From JBASTI01 sp964374025 (GTDB lineage Bacteria; Patescibacteriota; Minisyncoccia; Spechtbacterales; HO2-43-30): a DNA stretch of 10,879 nt. Position 1 is the first letter of the stretch; each line of letters starts with the position of its first letter. The notes beneath the pieces were generated by a model. That model worked only from the letters and a program-made list of their open reading frames with translations, was not told the origin of the DNA and ran no database searches. The stretch covers positions 1 through 10,879 of the forward strand of contig CAYJWU010000030.1 of NCBI GenBank assembly GCA_964374025.1, read 5' to 3'. Both the position numbers and the translations under genes were made by a program. This document shows positions 5,903-10,777 of the stretch, piece by piece.

Positions 5903-6154
5903 GTGGAAATTATTTATCTTCCTAAAGCCGTAAATGATTTCAAGAAACTTCCGAAAGATATTCAAAAACGCATCGTGGAAAAGATGCGTTTTTATGGCTC
6001 AAGCCAGAATCCTCTGAAACACGCGAAGAGACTAACCTTTAACGAGCTGGGCGATTTTCGATTTCGCATAGGTGAATACAGGGCAATCTTTGATGTAAAG
6101 AAAGGTAAGATTTATGTATTGAAGGTTAGCAAGCGTGATAACGTCTATAAATAA
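5903..6154 (+). CDS. RelE/ParE-family toxin
   Basis: The 83-residue product matches the RelE/ParE fold: EIIYLPKAVNDFKKLPKDIQKRI at the start, LGDFRFRIGEYRAIFDV in the middle (50-64) and IYVLKVSKRDNVYK at the end (70-83). In RelE-type mRNA interferases, basic residues in these two stretches and a final Arg...Tyr act in ribosome-dependent mRNA cleavage; here Arg78 and Tyr82 are candidates, with Arg53, Arg55 and Arg60 in the middle strand. The start is GTG at 5903, with no SD and no nearby ATG; coupling to the antitoxin is likely. ParE-type gyrase poisons share the fold, and gyrB lies close by, but the Arg/Tyr ending favours RelE. Confidence 0.86.
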   Translation: MEIIYLPKAVNDFKKLPKDIQKRIVEKMRFYGSSQNPLKHAKRLTFNELGDFRFRIGEYRAIFDVKKGKIYVLKVSKRDNVYK

Positions 6155-6157
6155 ATA

Positions 6158-6177
6158 GGGGTTACCGTAGTAACCCC
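6158..6177. terminator. hairpin between convergent genes
   Basis: GGGGTTAC (6158-6165) pairs perfectly with GTAACCCC (6170-6177) around a 4-nt loop. On the plus strand only CTTA follows; on the minus strand TATTTATTTAT follows, so it works better, if weakly, for the minus gene. However, it overlaps the relE stop region and ends 2 nt from the minus gene's stop, so it probably serves both. Confidence 0.65.
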
Positions 6178-6178
6178 C

Positions 6179-6445
6179 TTAATGCCCGGAGCCCTCTATA
6201 GCTAACGAGTAAACCGTATTAAGATTCAAATCGTCATTTTTGTAGCACAGCATAAATAAATCTCGTCTGGGATACCTGCTGCTTAAATGTATAAGCCGTA
6301 CCGAAAATCCATGATTTTTGAAATAGTCGGCTTCAGCCAAAAGACCATCTTCGGTTGCAAATAGGCTGGTTAAAAACCTTTCTTCTAGGAGCGATGTAAT
6401 CGTTTCCGCATATTCCGTCATACTGTGTACTCGTTCAATTTGCAC
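6179..6445 (-). CDS. unknown 88-aa protein with strong expression signals
   Basis: The frame could open at ATG 6508, but that codon overlaps the promoter's -10 region. GTG 6445, 8 nt after an AGGAG, is the supported start. The product (VQIERVHSMTEY...) has an acidic N-terminal helix (TEYAETITSLLEERFL), then an ATEDGLLAEADYFKNHGFSVRLIHL strand-helix-like part and a basic SSRYPRRDLFMLCYK segment. There is one Cys, and no membrane segment or signal peptide. I do not recognise a family. The pattern 'deliver to residue, FKNHGFSVRLI' could suggest a small ligand or nucleic-acid binding fold, but this is not supported by any motif. It is monocistronic and divergent from gyrB. Confidence 0.68.
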   Translation of the reverse strand: MQIERVHSMTEYAETITSLLEERFLTSLFATEDGLLAEADYFKNHGFSVRLIHLSSRYPRRDLFMLCYKNDDLNLNTVYSLAIEGSGH

Positions 6446-6453
6446 GGACACAT

Positions 6454-6458
6454 CTCCT
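6454..6458 (-). promoter_or_regulatory. Shine-Dalgarno deciding the GTG start at 6445
   Basis: AGGAG on the minus strand lies 8 nt before GTG 6445. It excludes GTG 6451 (2 nt away) and the far upstream ATG 6508. Confidence 0.8.
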
Positions 6459-6499
6459 CGGTTTTGAAATTTTCTGCACGGGTTGCGCAGTATGTTTAT

Positions 6500-6528
6500 A
6501 TTATACACGACCAGTATTTACTTGTCAA
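6500..6528 (-). promoter_or_regulatory. consensus sigma70 promoter for the minus-strand 88-aa gene
   Basis: On the minus strand TTGACA (6528-6523) and TATAAT (6505-6500) are separated by exactly 17 bp: both hexamers and the spacer match the consensus. The 5' UTR would be about 48 nt and contains the SD. Confidence 0.92.
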
Positions 6529-6553
6529 TATTCTCTATGCCTAAATAAAAAGG

Positions 6554-6559
6554 TATAAT
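6554..6559 (+). promoter_or_regulatory. -10 box of gyrB (leaderless transcript expected)
   Basis: TATAAT ends 6 nt before ATG 6566, so the first transcribed base would fall on or next to the start codon. The -35 at a 17-bp spacing is a poor TTCTCT (6531-6536). The intergenic strip is shared with the divergent consensus promoter; its -35 box ends only 2 bp before this candidate. Confidence 0.65.
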
Positions 6560-6565
6560 TTATGT

Positions 6566-8491
6566 ATGGCAAAAGGTGCTAAAAAAGGTAAAACTTCGGG
6601 CTATACCGCGAAAGACATTCAAGTCCTTGAAGGGCTTGAACCTGTCCGCAAACGGCCGGGCATGTTTATCGGTTCAACCGGTCTTGCGGGCCTGCATCAT
6701 CTGATCAAAGAGGTAAGCGATAATAGCTTGGACGAAGCAATCTCCGGACACGCCAACGAAATCGTGATTACTCTTTTGCCAGATAACCAAGTCAATGTTA
6801 CTGATAACGGCCGCGGAATACCGGTGGAAAAGCATCCTCAAACCAAGAAATCCACGCTTGAAACGGTAATGACCATGCTTCACGCCGGCGGAAAATTTGG
6901 GGGTGAGGGGTATAAAATTTCAACAGGACTTCATGGTGTCGGGGTATCTGTTGTTAACGCGCTGTCCAAACACCTTAAAGCCGAGGTATGCCGCGACGGA
7001 ATATTATACTCGCAGGAATACGAGAGGGGAAAACCAAAAGGCCCGGTCAGGAAAACCGGCAAGGCGCCTGCGGGAATTTCCGGCACGTCGGTAACATTTG
7101 AGCCGGATCCCACAATTTTCCCCGAGATAAAGTTTAGTTGGAAGTGGCTTATAGATCACTTCAGGCAGCAGGCGTATCTTGCCGGCAAGGTCCGTATAAA
7201 AATCATAGATGAGCGTCAGATGCCATATAAATCATACCAGGTATACTTTGAAGGCGGAGTACCCTCGTATGTGGATTACTTAAATCGCGACGAGGAACCC
7301 AAGCACAAAAATATTTTTTATGTAGCAAAAGAACACCAGGGGATATTGGTTGAGGTTGCGATGCAGTACACCGATGATGTCCAGGGGTTTGAGATGGGGT
7401 TTGCGAATAACGTCTACACGCCAGAGGGAGGGATGCATATTACGGGGTTTAGAACTGCCCTTACCCGAGTGCTTAATGATTTTGGGAAGAAAAATAATCT
7501 TTTGAAGGATGATGATCCTCTGACGGGAGATGACGTGCGCGAAGGTATGACCGCGGTGATTTCAGTAAAGCTGCGCGAGCCGCAGTTTGAAGGACAGACA
7601 AAGGCAAAACTTGGAAATCCGGAAGTGCGGACTGCGGTTGAGGCGGTAACCGCGGAATACCTTCAGGAGTTTCTGGAAAAAAACCCGCAGGATGCGCGCG
7701 AAATTATAGGAAAATGCGCGCTTTCCGCGCGCGCCCGCAAAGCGGCGAAAGCTGCCCGCGATACAATTATCAGGAAGGGGGCGCTTGAGGGTTTTACACT
7801 TCCGGGAAAACTCGCGGACTGCTCCTCGCGCGACCCGGAAGATTCGGAAATTTTTATAGTAGAAGGAGATAGCGCGGGCGGATCGAGCAAGCAAGGAAGA
7901 GACAGAAAGTATCAAGCAATATTGCCGCTTCGCGGAAAGATTCTCAACGTGGAGAGAGCGCGCCTTGATAAGATGCTCGGATCCAAGGAGATAAGAGCGC
8001 TTATCATAGCTTTGGGCACCGCGATTGCGGAAGAATTTGATGTAAGTAAATTGCGATATCATAGGGTTATAATCGCAACCGACGCGGACGTTGACGGCGC
8101 GCATATTCGCACGCTTCTACTGACGCTTTTTTATAGATACTATCCCGAACTTATACAAAAGGGTTATATTTACATAGCCCAACCGCCTCTGTATAAGATA
8201 CAGATAGGGAGAAATATAGAGTACGCTTATACGGAAGAAGGGAAAAATACGGTTCTAAAAGGCAACAAAGATACGGTTAATATCCAGCGCTATAAGGGTC
8301 TTGGAGAGATGAACCCCGAAGAGCTTTGGGCCACGACAATGAATCCGGAGAAACGCGTATTAAAACAGGTTAGTATAGAAGACGCGAAAGAAGCGGATAA
8401 AATATTTGACATACTTATGGGTTCCGAAGTCGCCCCGCGCAAGCGTTTTATCCAGACGCACGCGAAAGCCGTGCAAAACCTTGACATATAA
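6566..8491 (+). CDS. gyrB: DNA gyrase subunit B
   Basis: GyrB supplies the ATPase and TOPRIM parts of gyrase, which introduces negative supercoils with GyrA. The 641-aa length fits the short GyrB form without the large E. coli insert (804). The GHKL ATPase shows EVSDNSLDEA (49-58, general base Glu49), DNGRGIP (80-86), HAGGKFGG (106-113) and GLHGVGVSVVNAL (121-133). The transducer has FEGQTKAKLGNPEVR (341-355, switch Lys346 or 348). TOPRIM shows EGDSAGG (433-439) and DADVDGAH (506-513), with the acidic metal-binding residues Glu433, Asp506 and Asp508, then QRYKGLGEMNPEELW (574-588). The end, VQNLDI, is the usual GyrB C-terminus. ParE of topoisomerase IV is the main alternative. There is no SD; the mRNA is probably leaderless. 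The -35 box of the next promoter is formed by its last codons. Confidence 0.96.
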   Translation: MAKGAKKGKTSGYTAKDIQVLEGLEPVRKRPGMFIGSTGLAGLHHLIKEVSDNSLDEAISGHANEIVITLLPDNQVNVTDNGRGIPVEKHPQTKKSTLETVMTMLHAGGKFGGEGYKISTGLHGVGVSVVNALSKHLKAEVCRDGILYSQEYERGKPKGPVRKTGKAPAGISGTSVTFEPDPTIFPEIKFSWKWLIDHFRQQAYLAGKVRIKIIDERQMPYKSYQVYFEGGVPSYVDYLNRDEEPKHKNIFYVAKEHQGILVEVAMQYTDDVQGFEMGFANNVYTPEGGMHITGFRTALTRVLNDFGKKNNLLKDDDPLTGDDVREGMTAVISVKLREPQFEGQTKAKLGNPEVRTAVEAVTAEYLQEFLEKNPQDAREIIGKCALSARARKAAKAARDTIIRKGALEGFTLPGKLADCSSRDPEDSEIFIVEGDSAGGSSKQGRDRKYQAILPLRGKILNVERARLDKMLGSKEIRALIIALGTAIAEEFDVSKLRYHRVIIATDADVDGAHIRTLLLTLFYRYYPELIQKGYIYIAQPPLYKIQIGRNIEYAYTEEGKNTVLKGNKDTVNIQRYKGLGEMNPEELWATTMNPEKRVLKQVSIEDAKEADKIFDILMGSEVAPRKRFIQTHAKAVQNLDI

Positions 8492-8508
8492 CGCAGCTTG
8501 TTTATAAT
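8481..8508 (+). promoter_or_regulatory. sigma70 promoter of secE-nusG-rplK, embedded in the gyrB 3' end
   Basis: TTGACA (8481-8486) is encoded by the Leu-Asp-Ile codons ending gyrB; TATAAT (8503-8508) follows after 16 bp. Both hexamers are perfect. A start near 8515 gives a leader of about 117 nt before secE. A short GCCC-GCGA-GGGC hairpin (8522-8533, GNRA-type loop) would then lie at the very 5' end and may protect the RNA. Confidence 0.88.
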
Positions 8509-8548
8509 GGATATATAGATGGCCCGCGAGGGCTGTTTTAAGATAGAG

Positions 8549-8626
8549 TGCGATGCCAATATACGAATGCATACTAATGATACGAATATTTGCATAATTT
8601 GCATGAATTCGCATATTAGCATCGCA
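8549..8626 (+). other. long imperfect hairpin in the secE leader
   Basis: Bases 8549-8574 pair with 8601-8626: 8 consecutive pairs, then runs of 5, 5 and 3 pairs separated by single mismatches. The hairpin ends 5 nt before ATG 8632. ATACGAAT occurs twice (8561-8568 and 8580-8587) and its inverse lies in the right arm, suggesting internal duplication. It could be a ribosomal-operon control element or a dispersed repeat. No known riboswitch core was recognised. Confidence 0.75.
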
Positions 8627-8631
8627 ATATT

Positions 8632-8817
8632 ATGGTTTTTATTCAAAAAGTGATGCTATTTCTAAAAGAAGTGCGGCTTGAGATGAAGAAGGTAAACTGG
8701 CTGACAAAGCAGGAGGTTTTGCGGTACACGGTAATTGTTGTTATTTTTGCTTTGGCAGTATCTATGTATCTTGGGGCGCTGGATTTTGTTTTTCAATATA
8801 TTTTAGCGAAGTTTTGA
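8632..8817 (+). CDS. secE: preprotein translocase subunit SecE
   Basis: SecE is the small essential clamp of the SecYEG channel. The 61-aa product has the single-helix form: an amphipathic LKEVRLEMKKVNWLTKQEVLRYT stretch (11-33), which is the most conserved family signature, followed by one membrane helix (about 34-57). The place directly before nusG is the classical bacterial order. ATG 8632 has no SD and follows a hairpin; ATG 8653 (seven codons in) is a possible alternative start. The tRNA-Trp often found before secE is absent. Confidence 0.92.
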   Translation: MVFIQKVMLFLKEVRLEMKKVNWLTKQEVLRYTVIVVIFALAVSMYLGALDFVFQYILAKF

Positions 8818-8839
8818 TAAATTTCTAAACGAAACAAAT

Positions 8840-9385
8840 ATGGCGAGACAGCAACTTGAGCAAGGAAGGAAGTGGTATGTGCTTCATACCTACTCCGGCT
8901 ACGAAGACGCGGTAGCTCAAAACCTAAAACAGCGAATTGAGTCCCTTGGCATGGAGGGGAAGATTTTTAACGTGCTTGTGCCTAAGGAAAAAAGGATTAA
9001 GATAAAGAGCGGCAAGCGCATAACCGTGGAAGAGAAGATTTACCCCGGATACGTGCTTGTGGAAATGATCGTGACAGATGATTCTTGGTACGTGGTGCGC
9101 AATACCCCCCGTGTTACGGGTTTTGTGGGTTCCGGGACGACTCCCGTTCCCGTGTCGAGCAAGGAAATCGAAGTGCTTCAAAAACAAATGGGCGTGGAAG
9201 AGCCGACATATAAAATTGATGTTGCGATTGGAGATGCCGTAAAAGTATCTGATGGGCCGTTTAAGGACTTTGACGGCAAGATTTCCGCTATTGATGAGGG
9301 GCGCGGAAAAGTTACGGTGCTTGTGTCTATGTTTGGCAGAGAAACGCCGGTTGAATTGGATTATTTACAGATTAAGAAGATATAA
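8840..9385 (+). CDS. nusG: transcription termination/antitermination factor NusG
   Basis: NusG binds RNA polymerase, aids processivity and Rho-dependent termination, and couples transcription to translation. The 181-aa length is standard. The N-terminal NGN domain starts at KWYVLHTYSGYEDAVAQNL and contains KIYPGYVLVEM and WYVVRNTPRVTGFVG. The C-terminal KOW domain runs from about 126 (GDAVKVSDGPFKDFDGKI) to 178. ATG 8840 lies 22 nt after secE with no SD; coupling is likely. Confidence 0.96.
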   Translation: MARQQLEQGRKWYVLHTYSGYEDAVAQNLKQRIESLGMEGKIFNVLVPKEKRIKIKSGKRITVEEKIYPGYVLVEMIVTDDSWYVVRNTPRVTGFVGSGTTPVPVSSKEIEVLQKQMGVEEPTYKIDVAIGDAVKVSDGPFKDFDGKISAIDEGRGKVTVLVSMFGRETPVELDYLQIKKI

Positions 9386-9389
9386 AGGA

Positions 9390-9554
9390 TTTGGCCCAAT
9401 CGCCCCGCAGCTACAGGGCGATTGGCAGCCAAACCTTTACCCGCCACAATGTGAGCGTAAGCGAACTTTGGGTGGGTACCCGCCAAAAGCGCTTCGCGCA
9501 TTTAGGCGGGTGCTCGCTATTGCACGCCGCTCGTTTGTGCTCGCGGGCAATAGC
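9390..9554 (+). other. array of strong stem-loops between nusG and rplK
   Basis: The 172-nt spacer holds four stem-loops. SL1: CCAATCGCCC (9396-9405) with GGGCGATTGG (9416-9425), extended by TTTGGC/GCCAAA (9390-9395/9428-9433). SL2: ACCCGCC (9439-9445) with GGTGGGT (9471-9477, one G-U). SL3: ACCCGCC (9478-9484) with GGCGGGT (9505-9511), with inner GCGC-TTC-GCGC. SL4: GCTATTGC (9516-9523) plus CCGC with GCGG plus GCAATAGC (9543-9554). The 9439 arm could also pair perfectly with 9505-9511, so SL2 and SL3 may exchange. SL4 ends 3 nt before the rplK ATG. L1-mediated control of rplKA is known near this place in E. coli; a dispersed GC-rich repeat is the alternative. Confidence 0.78.
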
Positions 9555-9557
9555 GGC

Positions 9558-9980
9558 ATGGCAAAAAAACTTAAAACAATGATAAAACTTCAGATCCCAG
9601 CGGGGCAGGCGAATCCGGCTCCTCCGGTTGGGCCGGCCCTGGGACAGCATGGATTGAATATCCAGGAATTTTGCATGAAGTTTAACGAGGCAAGCAAGGA
9701 CAAGATGGGGAATATCATCCCTGTGGAGATTTATGTGTACGAAGATCGTTCGTACACGTTTAAAATGAAGACTCCTCCCGCCTCGGACCTCTTAAAGAAA
9801 GCGGCTGGGGCGGAAAAGGGATCGGGAGACACGCCGCGTACTAGCGCGGGAAAAGTCACAAAATCTCAAATCCGCGAAATCGCGGAAACAAAAATGCAGG
9901 ATCTCAACGCCTACGACATTGAGCAGGCAATGAAGATAGTAGAAGGAACAGCGAGAAGCATGGGTATTACGGTGGAATAA
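9558..9980 (+). CDS. rplK: 50S ribosomal protein uL11
   Basis: uL11 forms the base of the L7/L12 stalk on 23S rRNA and helps factor binding. The 140-aa product starts MAKKLKTMIKLQIPAGQA, includes NPAPPVGPALGQHGLNIQEFCMKFN (about 19-43) in the N-terminal domain, and ends KSQIREIAETKMQDLNAYDIEQAMKIVEGTARSMGITVE, a complete C-terminal RNA-binding domain. Length matches the family (about 141). The frame is open far upstream to 9252, but that part encodes the stem-loop array and NusG shadow, so ATG 9558 is the start. There is no SD. The last codons are duplicated downstream of hicBA. Confidence 0.97.
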   Translation: MAKKLKTMIKLQIPAGQANPAPPVGPALGQHGLNIQEFCMKFNEASKDKMGNIIPVEIYVYEDRSYTFKMKTPPASDLLKKAAGAEKGSGDTPRTSAGKVTKSQIREIAETKMQDLNAYDIEQAMKIVEGTARSMGITVE

Positions 9981-9983
9981 AAA
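9942..9983 (+). repeat. left copy of a 42-bp direct repeat (rplK 3' end, attL-like)
   Basis: This copy spans the last 12 codons of intact rplK plus TAA and three following As. It matches 10682-10723 at 37 of 42 positions, 740 bp apart. Sequences diverge immediately after the A-run on the right, as expected at a recombination border. Confidence 0.85.
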
Positions 9984-10018
9984 TATTTTTTTATGTTATC
10001 ATTACATTAGACTGCAAT

Positions 10019-10363
10019 ATGCTAAAAAAATTTATATTTGGTACAAGTGAAGCATTGAAGAAATTAGGCATTGACGTCAGTGACGGGAAGCATCCGGCGG
10101 TTTTGGAAATGCAAAGAAGTATTGGTCGAGCAGGTGGCATTAGCTTTAAGTACGAAATATATCCAGACGGAAGCTGGACAGCAGAATCAACAAATTTTGA
10201 CGGCATTATTACTGGAGGGAGAAACACAAAGGAAATAAACTCAGTAGTAAAAGATGCTGTTTTTACTTATTTTGGAGTTCCTACACAAAACTGTAAGGAT
10301 GAATTGCTTGTTGCTTCCAACGAGCCCGTTTCTATGAGGCAGCAGATTTTTGCTACAAAATAA
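10019..10363 (+). CDS. HicB-like antitoxin
   Basis: The 114-aa product contains a HicB-type partial RNase H-like core: ISFKYEIYPDGSWTAES (41-57), a short strand FDGIITGG (59-66) and helix NTKEINSVVKDAVFTYFGV (68-86). In HicB the strand pair followed by 'G..T.G.t.eEa' helix binds and blocks HicA. About 40 residues precede the core, which is unusual, and no clear C-terminal DNA-binding domain is seen. Met31 (10109) is a possible shorter start. No SD lies before ATG 10019. The order antitoxin-toxin is the reverse of the common hicA-hicB order. It lies between two copies of the rplK 3' end. Confidence 0.68.
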   Translation: MLKKFIFGTSEALKKLGIDVSDGKHPAVLEMQRSIGRAGGISFKYEIYPDGSWTAESTNFDGIITGGRNTKEINSVVKDAVFTYFGVPTQNCKDELLVASNEPVSMRQQIFATK

Positions 10364-10366
10364 TGA

Positions 10367-10603
10367 ATGCAAGGAAGTTTCTCTGACATAAAACAAAATG
10401 ATTGGATACGAGCTTGCAAGAAGCTCGGTTTAGAAGTAGATTGCTCTCGTGGGAAGGGAAGTCATTGTTTGATAAAGCACCCCCAGACAGGTGCGAAATA
10501 TACACTCCAAAAGAGTTTGCATAAATTTATCAATTTAAAAATATTTAAGAAGATGATGGAGTGGGGATTCGAGGAAAGTAGAATTTGGGAAGCCCTAAAG
10601 TAA
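10367..10603 (+). CDS. HicA-like mRNA interferase toxin
   Basis: The 78-aa product matches the HicA dsRBD-like fold: a first helix NDWIRACKKLGLEV (11-24), the core RGKGSHCLIKHP (28-39) with catalytic-type His33 after Gly-Ser, a TGAKYTLQKS strand, and a last helix region LKIFKKMMEWGFEESRIWEALK. HicA toxins cleave mRNA without needing ribosomes, using this His. The ATG lies 3 nt after the hicB stop in a TAATGAATG context, so translation is coupled. Confidence 0.82.
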   Translation: MQGSFSDIKQNDWIRACKKLGLEVDCSRGKGSHCLIKHPQTGAKYTLQKSLHKFINLKIFKKMMEWGFEESRIWEALK

Positions 10604-10608
10604 AAATA

Positions 10609-10660
10609 AATGCTCATCTGCTAATCTTATAATGTATTATAGGTTTAGCAGACGAGCATT
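10609..10660 (+). repeat. 52-nt near-perfect palindrome after hicA
   Basis: Bases 10609-10633 pair with 10636-10660 around a 2-nt GT centre: 22 Watson-Crick pairs, one G-U and two mismatches in 25. No T-tract follows (GTTCATGGGG), so it is not a typical terminator. The compact centre is more like a DNA palindrome or a folding ssDNA site at the right end of the hicBA cassette, although RNA-level termination or processing remains possible. Confidence 0.85.
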
Positions 10661-10681
10661 GTTCATGGGGTTTGGGCTAGT

Positions 10682-10720
10682 GAAGGCACGGAGCGAAGCA
10701 TGGGGATTACGGTGGAATAA
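10682..10720 (+). pseudogene. orphan rplK 3'-end remnant (attR-like)
   Basis: In frame this reads EGTERSMGITVE then stop, against EGTARSMGITVE in intact rplK. The matching DNA continues to 10723. Of five differences, four are synonymous in the L11 frame and one changes Ala to Glu, so the copy behaves like an L11 end from a diverged allele and not like random decay. No preceding part of rplK is present. It is therefore a displaced gene end or an attachment-site copy. Confidence 0.82.
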
Positions 10721-10741
10721 AAACAGCCAGCGAAGTTTGCG

Positions 10742-10771
10742 TTGACAAGTTAGACCACTTCGTGGTATACT
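10742..10771 (+). promoter_or_regulatory. sigma70 promoter with a palindrome in its spacer
   Basis: TTGACA (10742-10747) and TATACT (10766-10771) are separated by 18 bp. The spacer contains ACCAC-TTC-GTGGT (10754-10766), an inverted repeat ending on the first base of the -10, a position where a repressor dimer could act. The transcript would begin near 10778 and lead into the structured region at the window end. Confidence 0.78.
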
Positions 10772-10777
10772 AATCGC

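Noticed and set aside
6446..6508. ATG 6508 as start of the minus-strand gene
   Set aside because: It overlaps the spacer and -10 of the consensus promoter, so it would not be transcribed; GTG 6445 has a well-spaced SD.
7562..8104. 180-aa antisense frame inside gyrB
   Set aside because: It is a shadow of a strongly conserved gyrB region, rich in Arg and Cys with no recognisable motif and no start signals.
8492..8631. tRNA-Trp gene before secE, as in many bacteria
   Set aside because: No cloverleaf, T-loop GTTCGA-type motif or CCA-compatible acceptor stem could be found; the region is an AT-rich hairpin.
9252..9557. Long upstream extension of the rplK frame
   Set aside because: This part overlaps nusG in another frame and translates the stem-loop array; L11 is complete from ATG 9558 at the normal length.
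10609..10660. Ordinary Rho-independent terminator of hicA
   Set aside because: The stem is followed by GTTCATGGGG and not by a T-run; termination cannot be excluded but is not supported.
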